Of a stretch of DNA of 64,000 bases, positions 23,589 to 34,723 are shown in pieces (the first letter of the stretch is position 1; the number at the start of each line of letters is the position of its first letter). Location of the stretch: contig CM048842.1 of NCBI GenBank assembly GCA_026545765.1, positions 48,679,431 to 48,743,430 of the forward strand, given 5' to 3'. The translations under genes and the position numbers were made by a program. The DNA comes from Plantago major (Eukaryota > Streptophyta > Magnoliopsida > Lamiales > Plantaginaceae). The notes beneath the pieces are model-generated. The model ran no database searches, was not told the DNA's origin, and worked only from the letters and a program-made list of their open reading frames with translations.

Positions 23589-23824
23589 CAAATTCTCATG
23601 AGAAACGGTGTTTATATAATTTATATAGAGACGGTCCATGTTATAAATAAAACCATCAATGTTATTAATCAAAATGACTATGTTGTTGACGAAATAAGTC
23701 TTGTTGTAATATGAAAAAACACCAATGTTGAGAACATAGGTGTTTTGATTAATAACATCGATGATTTTTTGACGATATAAGTCCGTCTCTAGATAAATTA
23801 TCTAGAGACCGTCTCTTAGGAGAC
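23589..23824. mobile_element. Foldback MITE, copy B
   Basis: It is the same family as copies A and D. It shares TTCTCATGAGAAACGG at the left, the facing ATGTTATTAATCAAAA / TTTTGATTAATAACAT words, GAAATAAGTCTTGTTGTAA in the middle, and AATTATCTAGAGACCGTCTC at the right. It lies within CACTA 1 and directly abuts the Tourist MITE at 23828. Confidence 0.75.
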
Positions 23825-23827
23825 TTA

Positions 23828-23984
23828 GCCTCTTTTTTCAATGTAAATTTCATCAATCGAATCGAATCGAATCGAATCAATTGAATCAATCGAATCGAAT
23901 CGAATCAATTGTAGTATAAAATATAACTAAGCAGAACTGAACTGAACTAAACTGAATGAGTTTTCAGTTGAAGAGAATAGAACC
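23828..23984. mobile_element. Tourist-type MITE with AATCG / GAACT simple repeats
   Basis: This 157-bp element is flanked by TTA on both sides (23825-23827 and 23985-23987), the 3-bp duplication of PIF/Harbinger-related Tourist elements. Its ends, GCCTCTTTTTTC and GAAGAGAATAGAACC, are a degraded version of the ends seen at 38486 and 63047. The interior has tandem AATCG units and AGAACTGAACTGAACTA. Confidence 0.7.
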
Positions 23985-23987
23985 TTA

Positions 23988-24147
23988 CTCGTTTCTAGAT
24001 AACTTATATATATAGAGACGGACTTACATTGTCTATTAATATATTTATTGTATATGAAATAAAACATCAATGTTGAAAATATAGACGCTTTGATTAATAA
24101 CATTGATAATTTTCTTGACATCATAGGTTGGAGACCGTCTCTCTAGT
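23988..24147. mobile_element. Foldback MITE, copy C (partial)
   Basis: A shortened copy runs from TTTCTAGATAACTTA to GGAGACCGTCTCTC and keeps the GCTTTGATTAATAACATTG core. It lies directly after the Tourist MITE, inside CACTA 1. Confidence 0.6.
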
Positions 24148-24515
24148 CACTTAATCTTTGTTCTAATCATAAGATATACTTCAAAATTTATATTTTTAAG
24201 TTTTGTTGTGCAAATTATGTTAGTGATTATTTGTAATTCATATAGCTTCCTAAGTAAAATAGATTATAAAATTATAGGCACATCTGACCCGTTTTTTTTT
24301 TTGTTTCTGGAGTACCTGGCCTAAAAATTATAGGTCCAACATGACCAGGGTCGGGCTTGGACCTAGCATAAATATCATTGGTCAGGCGTGGGCTACCAAA
24401 ATAAGAAATTAAATTACAAAAACATTTTCAAAAAAGTGCTAAAAAAACAGTAAAATGCGAATTTCACTCACCAGTGAGGAACTCGCCCTAAAAAAATGTT
24501 TTGTAAAATAAAGAG

Positions 24516-25354
24516 TGTTGAGGGATAAAACCTCAAACACCAACACTACTACTATAAGTAACCTAATCTAAGATCCACCTCCAACTTGAAGTCCGAGAGA
24601 AGTCTTGTCCGAGCAAGAGTACCTGAAAGGACTAAGTGGGGGGGGGGGGGGGGGGGGTTAGAATGGATTACCCGGATTGCCTAAGTCAATCCGGAATGAG
24701 GCTTTACTCAAAGGAGAGATGAAAGCTCTCAATGCAATAGTAGCGGGAAAGGTTAAGATATCAAGAGATACTTGTTACTATGGGATTTTTTATTTATAGT
24801 TATCATATACTTATGAAGTAGCTCATAAGATGATGCCAAGTGTATGCCTCAGATTTGGACAGCAATGCTACCTTTGGCCCATGGCCCATTAGTGAATAGT
24901 AATCCAATACTAATTAATGGGCCGGGAGGGTAGTTTGGTCATTTTCCTCTGAGAGTACTGTTCTGCACGTTGGGTCCGTGTTAGTCCCTCGGACAGACCT
25001 GTCTGCTTGGTTGATCTTCCCTTGGGTGACTCTGGATGTCCGAGCCTAGAGTCTCACGGAAGTATCTCAGTGGTTCTGTTATATACGTTTGGGCTTATCG
25101 TGATGGTGGCGTTCGAGATTTCCTCGTCCGGTCCGTTTGGCATCTCTGTACTGGCGTGGCCAGGTTTGTAAGTCCTTCTCCCAGCTAGCTCGGACTAGCT
25201 GTAAGGTTGTAGTGACCTTTAGCGTACTGGTCGATTCACTTTGGGCGGACCATGTGAGGTCGGACCAGTACTGAGTTGGCTAATTAAGCCGTGATGCGCT
25301 TTAGGACACGCTCTATGGCGCCCTTAACGGATTGGACACATGTCCGTAACAACA
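24516..25354 (-). mobile_element. 3' LTR of the Tat-like gypsy retrotransposon (left LTR)
   Basis: This 839-bp LTR starts TGTTGAGGG and ends GTAACAACA. It matches the right LTR (36469-37325) almost throughout. By eye I count roughly a dozen substitutions, one indel of about 30 bp near the TATA box, and a G-run of 20 here (24638-24657) against 8 in the right LTR. Because the genes run on the minus strand, this is the 3' LTR. Confidence 0.93.
24638..24657. repeat. G20 homopolymer in the 3' LTR
   Basis: Twenty Gs stand where the other LTR has eight (36591-36598). LTRs are identical at insertion, so the difference arose afterwards or is a sequencing artefact. Confidence 0.9.
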
Positions 25355-25358
25355 TATG

Positions 25359-25367
25359 TCCCCCTAG
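25359..25367 (-). promoter_or_regulatory. Candidate polypurine tract of the gypsy element
   Basis: On the minus strand, AGGGGGACATA lies immediately before the 3' LTR. A purine run in this position primes plus-strand DNA synthesis in LTR retrotransposons. The call rests on position and composition. Confidence 0.6.
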
Positions 25368-26068
25368 TTTCCAAGTATCTTAGTAGAAGATAGTTGGTAA
25401 CTATGAAAAGAACAAGTGTGTTGTGGAGCGTGTCCGAATCGTTAACTGAAGAAAGGTAAAAGATCCCTTCTGTTTGAGATCCGTCATCCGTCATCCGTGT
25501 TCCGTGTTCAGGAATTGAATATATCTCCCCCCCCCCCCTTTCCTTCTACAGTCCGGATTAACAGAAGTGTTCAGACTGTAGATGGAAAAGGTATTTGTAA
25601 TCGAGATATATAGTTCCGAGTACGGTTAGGATGTAGTGTAGCCTTCGAGACCGGCCCGATGCGACTTTGTCAAACTGATCCGTCTGGGTCGCTGATCCGT
25701 AAGCCCAAGAGGCCCAATAGGTTGTGTGTTCGGCTCTCGCGGGAAAGATCCCGAGTAAAGCGACACGACTGTTGGATCAGGACGACATCGACGGTTGGGG
25801 TTAGAGGCCCGATTGATGTGACACGTCTGTCACGCGTTAGGTGCGACGTACTGACAGCAACCCATTCGTGGAACGGTGTAACCCTTGGATCAAAAATATC
25901 TGACGGTTGGGATTCAAATCCAGGTGATGCGACTCCTCAGTTAGGCACCAAACGTAATGCGCTGTTGGCCATCTATTCGTGAATCGTCATGACCGTTGGA
26001 TTTGAAGAGATCAACGGTCGTGGTTTAATCCTAAGTGATGTGACGCTTGGCCTTTCCCAAATTGCCCT

Positions 26069-26076
26069 TATAAATA
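26069..26076 (+). promoter_or_regulatory. TATA box candidate for the first antisense unit
   Basis: TATAAATA in CCTTATAAATAGTC is a strong plant TATA match. It lies about 630 bp upstream of the ATG at 26705, with room for an untranslated exon and an intron ending in CTGCCCTAG just before that ATG. It is on the strand opposite to gag-pol. Confidence 0.5.
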
Positions 26077-26704
26077 GTCAGCCCATCAGTCACTTTCACA
26101 CTTTTAGCAATCTCGAATTGAGCAATCGCAGCAATCCGAAGCGTTTGAAGACACATCCGAGCAAGCAAGAGTAGCAAAATTTGAAAGTTTCTTCTTCAAT
26201 GCACCCTCGTAAAAGCCGCAAGGCTTAGTCGTCTGCTTCGAACTTATCAAATCAACTTTATCAAGTAATGACATCTTCACTTTTGCTAAGTTGTCTCCTT
26301 TTCACGATATGCTTACTTCGTGCTCATATGTTTTGCCGCCGGATATGAAATTGTCGAGTCTGTTCTTGCCGATGTTGCGTGTGATCTGCTTTAGCAACGT
26401 TCTTAGTTGAAACAATTTCTCCTCCGTACTGCTGCATGCCAATTTATTGCCAGTATCTTGTTGATGCATCTCATGTGTATGCCGACTGTAACCAAAATTT
26501 GATTATGCATGCTTATTTGGTAATGTGTTGGTGCCAATCGCACACGCCTTCAGAATTTGCCCGCCGGCGTCGGGTAAGGTAGGTGATAGTGCCAACGGCG
26601 CGTTAAGTAGAAATCCGTAGGCTTTCTTTGACTTAAGAAATTACCTAAACGAACTCTCGGACAATCAACACCATCATTCCTGACTTGTTTCCTTCTGCCC
26701 TAGG

Positions 26705-28013
26705 ATGTCCGGGAGCGATAGTCAGAACCAGCACGAGGCCCCAGGTTATAATGACGCAGTAGATTCAGGGATCGGGTCCGTGGATCTGACCTTGTTCGCG
26801 AGAGATTTTGTAGTTGTGGAGCTTGGGTCGTCCGTAGATTACGATCTTGGCGTCACGGAGTTATGGCGACGGAAGCGCAGGCCAACGTTTCAGTGGACCG
26901 GGGTGACCTTGCTAGGACTAGGTCGTTAGTCCAATCTCGGACTATAGGTGGCATTGGGACATCCTGGGATCCGAGCGAACTGCGTGCGGAGCGGGAAGGC
27001 GACAGCGGTCGGGAGGCTGATGAAGTCGAGATGTTCGAGGCTGGGGTGGAGGACCGTGTTGTAGCGGAAACAGGTCCGTCCAAGCCAAGCACATCCGGGA
27101 GACCCGAAGGTGTCATCGAGGAGGAAGAAGATGGTGAGGAAGAGGAATATGAGGACGAGGAGGAAGAAGGAGAAGGATCTCCTGTCGCTCGTCCCCCTAG
27201 ACGATCCAACATGGCGGATTACACCACCGCTGCGCTGCCGATCCGATCTTCCATTAATTGAAGGTCGTGGTGCCAAGGCGGCAAGGATCAAATTTCCTCG
27301 TCCCGCATCCGCAGTAGTGATAGCAGACGAGTTCGTAGAGCTAAACGCGGACGGGCTTCTTCCTACCTGTCCATCGAGGGTCAAACCTGAGGAGATTCCG
27401 GAATGGAGGCGAAAATGGGAGATCCCCAAGTCCGTAGAAATAATGATCCCTGAACCCGGGCATGCATTCTATAACCCTCCCGCTGGATATATGTGCGTGC
27501 ATGAGGTGGCCTTCTCCTGCGGATGGAAGATCCCCATTGCCACAGAACTGAAAAACATTCTGAACCATATTGGTATAGGTCCGAGTCAGGTTATCCCCAA
27601 GTCCCTGGGTAACCTTATTTGCTTTGTAGTTTTTTGTAAGAAGAAAGGGCAGCCCGTAAATTTTGAGAACTTTAGCGCTCTTCCACGCCCTGCTCAGTCC
27701 GGGGAATCCACTATTCTATACTTTCATGAATAGGAAACCCTACAATTTTATCTCGGACTCCATTTCGTCGCTGGGATCGAAGTGGTGGGATAAGTTCATT
27801 TTTGTACGGATGGCTCTGAAACCAGGGGAGTCCGAGAGGCAGCGAGAACAGTGGGGACTGCCAACAAAATTCCTAAGGAGAGTATCCGGATTCGGCCCCT
27901 TCCAAGAACGTGGCTTCGTGGGTGGCGGCAATCCACAAAAGCATGACCCACCTACTTATCCGTTTCACGGATTAATCATCGACCACTTCCCTACATGCGG
28001 ACTAACAAAGTAG
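26705..28013 (+). pseudogene. Antisense ORF of the gypsy element, Transposase_28-like (PF04195), frameshifted
   Basis: Plant Tat elements often carry a protein with the so-called putative gypsy-type transposon domain. Its function is not known. The reading starts MSGSDSQNQ at 26705, changes frame near 26860 into a Glu-rich acidic stretch (EEEDGEEEEYEDEEEEGEG, 27118-27174), changes again near 27250, and again near 27730. The recognisable domain covers about 27380-28010: PEWRRKW, GHAFYNPPAGYMCVHEVAF, LNHIGIGPSQV, FCKKKGQPVNF, then SLGSKWWDKFIFV. These shifts make it a pseudogene here. The family assignment is from memory of the PPxGY...LGIxPxQ pattern. Confidence 0.65.
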
Positions 28014-28170
28014 TATGGAAGTAGGAGGGAAGACGGACTTTAGTAAGGATTCGTTGACTTGAAACTTGGCGTTCTTTCTTCTTCGATATACTCTATTTTG
28101 ATTACGTATTTCCGCAATTCTGATAATTCTTCTTTAACCCGTCTGTATCTAACGCCTTTGGTTTATTGTG

Positions 28171-29342
28171 CAGCTCATTGGTTCGACTACATCATGTCGA
28201 CACTCCGCGAAAAGAAAAAGTTGCAGAGAGAGCAGCAAGCCCTGGAGGTCGCCGCTGGTCAGAGGACCAAAATCATCAACACTTCCGCGGGTCTTCCCAT
28301 GCCAGATCCGAAGAATGCCGCAGTTTTTGCCGCGGAGGAAGAAAGGCGGAACAAGGCTGGAGAGGATTCTCAGGCCTTGGCGGTGCCCGACAAGGGCAAA
28401 ACCCCCGTCACTCGGAGCGCCACCGCTTCGAAGTCCCAGGCTTCCAATGCTGCTGCACCACAACGGGAGGTGTTGATGCAGGATGCCATTACCTCGGGAT
28501 GCAAGAGAGGAGCAACTTCGGAGGCTCCTCCCGCAGCAAAGAGACAGCAATTGTCCGCTGTCCTTCCTGTTGACCAAGTTGCTCTTGACAAGGAGTACGA
28601 GTTGGCTTGCGGACTCCCTAAGGTTGAGCGGGTCGGAGGGTTGGATGGGCTATACCAACGGGTAAGTAATCTTTGGATGCTCTTCTTGGTTTGTTCTTAG
28701 TATGACAGAAGTTCAACTTATATTCTTACGGACTTCTTGCAGCTCGGCTGTTTCGTCAGGGCCATGCAATAGAAGGCCGTTGAACGCGCTACCATTGAGG
28801 AGGACCTCCACAAGGCCGTGGCCACTTCCGCGGATGAGGCGGAGAAGGTGAAGCAATTGGAGATGTGGCTGAAAGAGCACGAAGTGAAGTTCTATAAGCT
28901 GAAGACTAGCTGGGAAGAGATTAAGGCGGACCTTGACTGGCAGGAGAACTTTGTCGACAAGTCGATGAAGGCTTTTCTAGATTCCAAGGATTTTCTGCTC
29001 GAAGGCCTCCAATATGCCCATCTTCAGGCTGGTCGTGACTTCATGGAGTCCGACTCCTTCAAGTTCTTGACGGCGGACAAATCCGATGCCTCCCGCCTGG
29101 ATGGGTTCGTGTCCGCTATCGGACAACTGCAGTCCAAGGGACTACTTCCACCGGACTTTAACTGGAAGGCGGAAGGGTTAATCCCTTCTGCGGATGCTAA
29201 TGGTGTGGAAGTACCTGTAGACAGTGTCTCGGATGAACAGTTGGCCGCGTGTGAGTTTGCAGAACTCGTCACTGAGGAAGGTGAGATCGAGATCCGAAAT
29301 GGCGGGCCCTTCCTCCCGAGATGGGCCTCGGATGCTCTTTGA
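28171..29342 (+). pseudogene. Antisense ORF continuation, coiled-coil protein with a nonsense codon
   Basis: This is probably the downstream exons of the antisense gene. An acceptor-like TTGTGCAG precedes 28172. The first part encodes a Lys/Glu/Ala-rich helix (STLREKKKLQREQQALEV) and ends at a GTAAGT donor at 28662. After an intron ending TTGCAG at 28740, the next exon reads LGCFVRAMQ, then a TAG, then KAVERATIEEDLHKAV and a long coiled coil (EKVKQLEMWLKEHEVKF) to 29342. CAATAG where CAACAG would be expected suggests a C-to-T change. The C-terminus is acidic (TEEGEIEIRNG). No enzymatic motif is seen. Confidence 0.55.
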
Positions 29343-29965
29343 AAGGTATGCTTTGTACCTTTCGACAATTACCGGGCTTTCCTGAAGAAGTGGTTCTCCC
29401 TGCCTTGCCAGGTCGTTGGCCTTCCCACGGATTTCAACTTGTTCAATATTGTTGAATCCCTTCCTGCGCAAGCCACCTCCAACACGCCCCCTGTCGATCC
29501 GCCTCAAGCTGGTGAAGCGGGTCCGAGCCGAGCTGGGCCTCAGTGAGAAGTCCGGGGTACGCCTGCTGAAATTCTCAGATGGTCTGAATCTTTACATTGA
29601 TTTGCATCTTTTGATAACTCGGAATGTCATTACATACTATAGCAATGTTTCGTATTTAATCCGAGGAGTTGAACCTCCTATGCTTCCGAACTATTACTTG
29701 CTCTCTTCTTCGTTCCTCTTTATTTGTTGTTCATAAGCTGAGTTATTATAAATTACCCATCTCTTAAGAGCACGGACCGCTGTAGATGGCATCTGATGTA
29801 GAAATCAGACCATCATCTTTCCGATACTCGATCGTTTCGCCTTGGGATGTCTAATTCTTCTAGAAGGAGGAAGGTGAAATGTTGAAATAGTCATTATGAC
29901 TACGCTTTTCATCTCCCGTCGTTGGATTATCAACATGTGGCGAGATCTTGAGGACCCGCCGCAAC

Positions 29966-29973
29966 TATAAATA
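29966..29973 (+). promoter_or_regulatory. TATA box candidate for the second antisense unit
   Basis: TATAAATA occurs in CAACTATAAATAAAGG, about 96 bp upstream of the ATG at 30069. It has the same octamer and orientation as the one at 26069. Confidence 0.45.
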
Positions 29974-30068
29974 AAGGTGTGGTAGTTCTTCCTTTTCACC
30001 GCTTGTACCTTCTTCGCTTTGTGTTTTGTTTTATTGATTCCACCATCCACAAAAGTGGAGTTCTCGTG

Positions 30069-30467
30069 ATGTCGGAATCGATGACGAGGAATATCAAGAT
30101 CGGTAACCGTGCTTGTGGGCACATGCATCCACCGATTTACCCGGGTACGGGGACCGCGGATGACCCGATCATCCTTGATTTTGAAGGCGATCGACCTCTA
30201 TGTCCGGGAATAGCTAGGAGGCGAGCCGAGGAAGAGAGGGAGCGACGTCGATCCGTAGGAGGATCCGTATGCAGCAGCAAGCTCGTCAGGGCCGAGGTGG
30301 AGGCTCGGAGTCCCAAGGCTCGACTTCCGGAGTCTGGTGAAGGAACAAGGCGGGGTATGCCCCGTGGATGCATGTACTTATCCTTGGATCTCTCCATATT
30401 GTACTTCTGTTATGTAAATGTTCGGATAATTTTGTTTATAAAATTCGAACTATTTTTCCTCGGATGA
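30069..30467 (+). CDS. Hypothetical antisense ORF in the gypsy element
   Basis: An open frame of about 130 codons starts at the ATG of MSESMTRNIKIGNRACG and runs on the strand opposite to gag-pol. It contains an acidic patch (ADDPIILDFEGD), then an Arg/Glu-rich region (ARRRAEEERERRRSVGG). I recognise no family. A TATAAATA lies upstream at 29966. Low complexity and lack of similarity mean it may not be translated. It is listed because a promoter-like motif precedes it. Confidence 0.35.
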   Translation: MSESMTRNIKIGNRACGHMHPPIYPGTGTADDPIILDFEGDRPLCPGIARRRAEEERERRRSVGGSVCSSKLVRAEVEARSPKARLPESGEGTRRGMPRGCMYLSLDLSILYFCYVNVRIILFIKFELFFLG

Positions 30468-30682
30468 GATCGCCATCTTTTTCTTGTGCAGACTTCGTCG
30501 GATGATATTGACGCACATATTTTTGTAAAATGACTAAGAAACTCGGACGTGGTTGATGGGCTTGTTTAGGCTTGATTGGATAAACCCGTTTGGCCCAACA
30601 CTGTTCAACCCAAATGAATAGTTTAAGCCCAATGTCAACGTCGAAGTTGTGACGTGTGGGACGCCTATTGGTTCGTCACTTC

Positions 30683-30690
30683 TATAAATA
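30683..30690 (+). promoter_or_regulatory. TATA box candidate, third antisense position
   Basis: TATAAATA in CTTCTATAAATACTCC is the third identical octamer on the plus strand of this element. The downstream frame (to 30958) starts before the TATA box if its upstream Met is used. Only a shorter in-frame product could come from this promoter, and I see no recognised domain. Confidence 0.35.
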
Positions 30691-30958
30691 CTCCGGATCC
30701 CTCTTGGCCTTGGTCGTGCAAATCCAACTTCCAATTTCCCTATCTACTCAATCAGATGATTTCTTGAATAGTTTCCCCCTCGAGACTCCCGTCCATTCTC
30801 AAGTTGGCGTTCATCCTGAGCTTGAGAGTGGCGTGGGTCTAGAGGGGAAGATTGTTGAAGACCAGTCATGGAAAAGCATAGATCTCGGTTTGAATGTACA
30901 TCTGTTCGTCTCCTATGCTTTCTTCCATCCCCACTTTAATGGCTCAAATCTCTCTTAA

Positions 30959-31515
30959 AGCCGGTGAGGCGGAAATCTCTTCTTGTCTGCACTTTATTTT
31001 CCCCGGACACGGGACTTGCATTGCCATGTTTTGGTGGTATCCTGAAGGATTCCAGCACGTTTAACCATTCTCTTGTGTGCAGGTAGATCGAGTTCTCGCC
31101 TCATGAAACCAGACTTCTTTGACACGGAAGAAGCTTTTCCTGGGGAACGATCTTCTTTGGAGATGACGATTCCGAGACGTTTTTCTGCATTTTTTGTATT
31201 GCGTCCGTAAGTCCGGATAATCGATCCGGGATTGTAAATTGTACAAACAAGATTATGTATAATTCGTCTTTGTATGAATGAAATCTCTTGCTTTCCTTGT
31301 CATTAAACAAACGGTAAATCTCAGATGCGTAAGTCGAAAAATCACAAATCGAAAGATAGAGGTTGTATTGATTTGCCGGAAATTCAATTACAACTTGCGG
31401 GCTCTATGGCCAATGGCAAAAGGACCAAAAAGAAACAGAACTGACGGAGTTCCGTGTAACAAGTAGTTGAAACTGAGATGATCAATCGACATGATGGAGA
31501 TCCGCACAGTTATCT
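30959..31515. other. Gypsy element spacer, nothing recognised
   Basis: This region between the antisense ORFs and the integrase stop codon (31516) contains no ORF I can support. It should include the region downstream of pol on the minus strand. Confidence 0.5.
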
Positions 31516-32935
31516 CTATGCATAGAACTTCTGAAGGTTTCTAGCATTCCACGGACGCTTGAGGAGATGTCCGTTCTCATCTTCTAATTCATAACTCCCA
31601 TTTACTTTTGCCCCGACAATCTTGTAGGGTCCTTCCCACTTGGGCTTGAGTTTTCCAATATTGTTCAAAATGTCGGCTCGTCGAAGCACCAGGTCCCCGA
31701 CTTGCAAGTTAGCCGCACGAACGTTCCTGTTGTAGGTTCGGGCTGCAGTTGCCTGATACCTAAGGATATTCGCCAGTGCCTCAGACCTTTTTTGTTCAAG
31801 CATGTCCAGGTCGAATATCCGAGCTTCTTGGTTTGCTTTGTCTTCGAACTCTCGGATTCTCAAAGTCTCTACGGCAATCTCGGATGGTATGACTGCCTCT
31901 GAACCATATACCAAGGAGAATGGAGTTCTTTGGTCGCAGTCCGTGCAGTGGTGCGATGCGCCCATAGCACGCCTTCCAGGTCGTCCGCCCAGCTTTCTTG
32001 CGAAGTTCTTAACCGCTTCTCGAGGATCTTGACTATTGTTTTGTTTATGGACTCACTGGCCCATCGCTTGCGGGTATCCAACAGATGTAAACGTTGCTCG
32101 ATTTTGAAGGACGCCAGCCATTCCTTGAGCCTATGTCCTGAGAACTGGGCACCATTATCCGAGACTAGAACTCTTGGTAGGCCGAAGCGGCAAATGATGT
32201 TCTTCCAAATGAAGGTCCGCACTAGACTTTCCGTGATAGTCGCTACAGCCTCCGCTTCTACCCATTTGGTAAAATATTCTACCGCCACAATGAGAAATTT
32301 TTTCTGTTGGGTACCCCTTGGAAATGGTCCGACAATATCGATACCCCACTGGTCGAACGGACACGCTATGATTGACGGAATCATAGGGTTCGTCGGGCGA
32401 TGTGGGATGTTTGCGTAATATTGGCAATCCTGACATCTCCGGGCGTGGTCGGCGGAATCTTTACCGATGGTAGGCCAATAGTAGCCTTGTCGTATGATTT
32501 TCTGGGCGAGAGTCCTCCCCCCGGAATGACTCCCACAACTTCCGTTGTGTATCTCTTCCAGCACAGTCTGTGCTTCTTGTGGTTTCAAACATCTCAGGTG
32601 AGTCCCGGAAAAAGATCTCTTGTACAAATTGTCACCCATTATAAAGTATCTGTTTGCTCGGCATTGCACACTCCTTGATTCTTTCGGATCGACTGGCAAA
32701 GATCCGTCCTTGAGATAGTTAAAAATGTCAGTCATCCAGTTTCTTCCCGTGTCAAGTATCATGACCGCTGAACTGGGACTCATGACGGATGAGTCAGTAA
32801 TGGTGAGTAGGATTACTCTCCTTGTGTCTAGAGCCGCTATAGCAGATGCGTATTTTGCCAAGGCATCAGCTCTTTCATTCCAAGCTCTATCAAAACTTTT
32901 CCAAGGTGAATTCCTCGAAGTGGCTGGCCTCTTTC
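31516..32935 (-). pseudogene. Gypsy pol, 3' part: RNase H remnant and integrase, frameshifted
   Basis: Integrase inserts the cDNA into the genome. Reading on the minus strand, the end of RNase H is left as RAWNERADALAKYAS. It is followed by the integrase zinc region, with His residues in IHNGSCGSHSGG and the Cys pair in RRCQDCQ. The catalytic core has WGIDIVGPF and VSDNGAQF, then a garbled stretch around RWASESINKTI where a YPQANGQ-like segment is expected. A frame change near 31900-31965 leads to the C-terminal part with TPFSLVYGSEAVIP and KWEGPYKI (GPY/F module), ending at 31516. Frame changes and the damaged region make it non-functional. Confidence 0.88.
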
Positions 32936-34723
32936 CGTGACCATGTATCCCAGAAACTTTCTTCCTTTCACCCCGAACGTACACTTTTCGGGGTTCAACT
33001 TCATTCCATACTTCCGAAGAATGGAAAAGCAATTGTTGAGATGCTCAATATGTTCTTCTTCAGTCTTACTCTTAACAAGCATATCATCTACGTAGACTTC
33101 CATAGTCTTGCGCAGCTCCTCCTTGAACATTATATTCACCAACCGCTGGTATGTAGCTCCCGCATTTTTCAACCCGAATGGCATCACCTTGAAACAGTAC
33201 ACTCCTCCTGCTGCGAAGAAGGCTGTTTTCTTGATGTCGTCCTTGGCCATCCGGATTTGATAGAAGCCCTGATATGCGTCCATGAAGCTTAGGAGCGCAC
33301 ATCCCGCGGTAGAATCTACCAACTGGTCTATGCGAGGTAGGGGATAAGGATCCTTTGGGCAAAACTTGTTGAGCCTTGTGAAGTCATTGCACATCCTCCA
33401 CTTTCCTGGGGCCTTCTCGACGAGTACCACATTATAGACCCAGTCCGAGTATCTTACTTCTTCAATGTGCCCGGCTTTCAAGAGCCGGTCAACTTCCGCA
33501 GATATAATTGCGTCCTTGACCGGGCCAAAGTCTTTCCTCTTCTGTCGGATATATTTGATCGAGGGATCCATGTTCAGACGGTGAACAGTGATTCTCGGAT
33601 CTATTCCCTTCAAATCATCAGTACTCCAAGCAAATACATCCCTGTTGTCTCGGAGACAAGCAATAAGTTTCATCTCCACTTCTGTGCTCATCTCTGTTCC
33701 GATTCTAGTCTTCTTATCCGGGCTTCCAACAACAATCTCAATTTCCTTGAGAGTTTCGTGAGGCTCGATCCGTGCAGCTCTAGGGAACTTCTCCTTCTGG
33801 CTTCCTACCCCTATCTGCGAATTCTCCTGTTTGGGCGGGAGAACAACTCTCGGATCGGAGGTCACCGTAACTGCCAAAACGGGGGCAGATGCCCTTCTCG
33901 TGGACATAATGTAACACTCCCAAGCTTCTCGGATGTTTCCTACCTCTTCTCCTACTCCGAAGGGAGTTGGAAATTTCATTCTGTTGTGTAAGGTGGATGA
34001 AATAGCCCGGAATTGGTTGAGTCCTGGGCGCCCAAAGATGGCGTTATAGTCGAAGGTCCGATCAACCACGACAAATCGGACCGACTGGGTTACCCTGGCC
34101 GGGAAGGTTCCGAGTGAAACGTGCAACGTAACACTTCCCAGTGGTCGAACAGTTCCTCCTCCAAACCCTAGTATAGAGGTGTGAACTATGTCGTAGCGGA
34201 TTCTTCCCAACTCCATCTGATCTAGTGTCCTCTTAGAGATGATATTCGAAGAACTCCCGGTATCCACCAGAATTTTTTTCACTCGATAAGTCGCGATGGT
34301 CCATGAAACTACAAGAGGAACGTCCGGGTTGTCAATCTCCTCACCTCCTGCCGTAGGAGGGGGAATTTCGCTATCGTCAAAAGATATTGCATTTGTTCCT
34401 CGAATCACGGGGGCACCGTACGCCCTATCATTGTTCCGAAGGTTTTGGGCGGTACGCTCTCTTGCATTCCTGCTATCACCTCCAGAGGGTCCGCCTGCGA
34501 TAGTGTTGATCACTCCGCTGTACGGAGGGTTCTCCATTTCCGTCTCATCACCGTACCTGTATGGATGTACTTTCATGCGTGGCGGATAGCCTACTGGCGG
34601 AGGTGGCAAAGATAGTGGGCGAGGTGGTGGGTCTGTAGCGTTATCCTCCCTCCCCCGCTTCGTTCTATCGTGCCTGGAAGGCTCGTCCGCATATATGTGC
34701 TCCTTCAACTTGCCTTCTCTCAC
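32936..34723 (-). pseudogene. Gypsy pol, 5' part: protease and reverse transcriptase
   Basis: The aspartic protease has ILVDTGSSSN near 34240-34280, minus strand. The reverse transcriptase has CNDFTRLNKFCPKDPYPLPR, SFMDAYQGFYQI, MPFGLKNAGATYQRL and the catalytic VYVDDMLVKS (about 33060-33090). It ends normally at KFLGYMVTERG near 32936, where the sequence jumps to the tail of RNase H. Most of RNase H is therefore deleted. The protease and reverse transcriptase are in one open frame without stops. The frame overlaps the gag frame by about 60 bp, which suggests a single ancestral gag-pol frame later shifted. Confidence 0.9.

Noticed and set aside
26853..27429. Ser-rich minus-strand frames
   Set aside because: They are complements of the Glu-rich repeat of the antisense ORF. 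Such GAGGAA repeats read as poly-Ser on the other strand.
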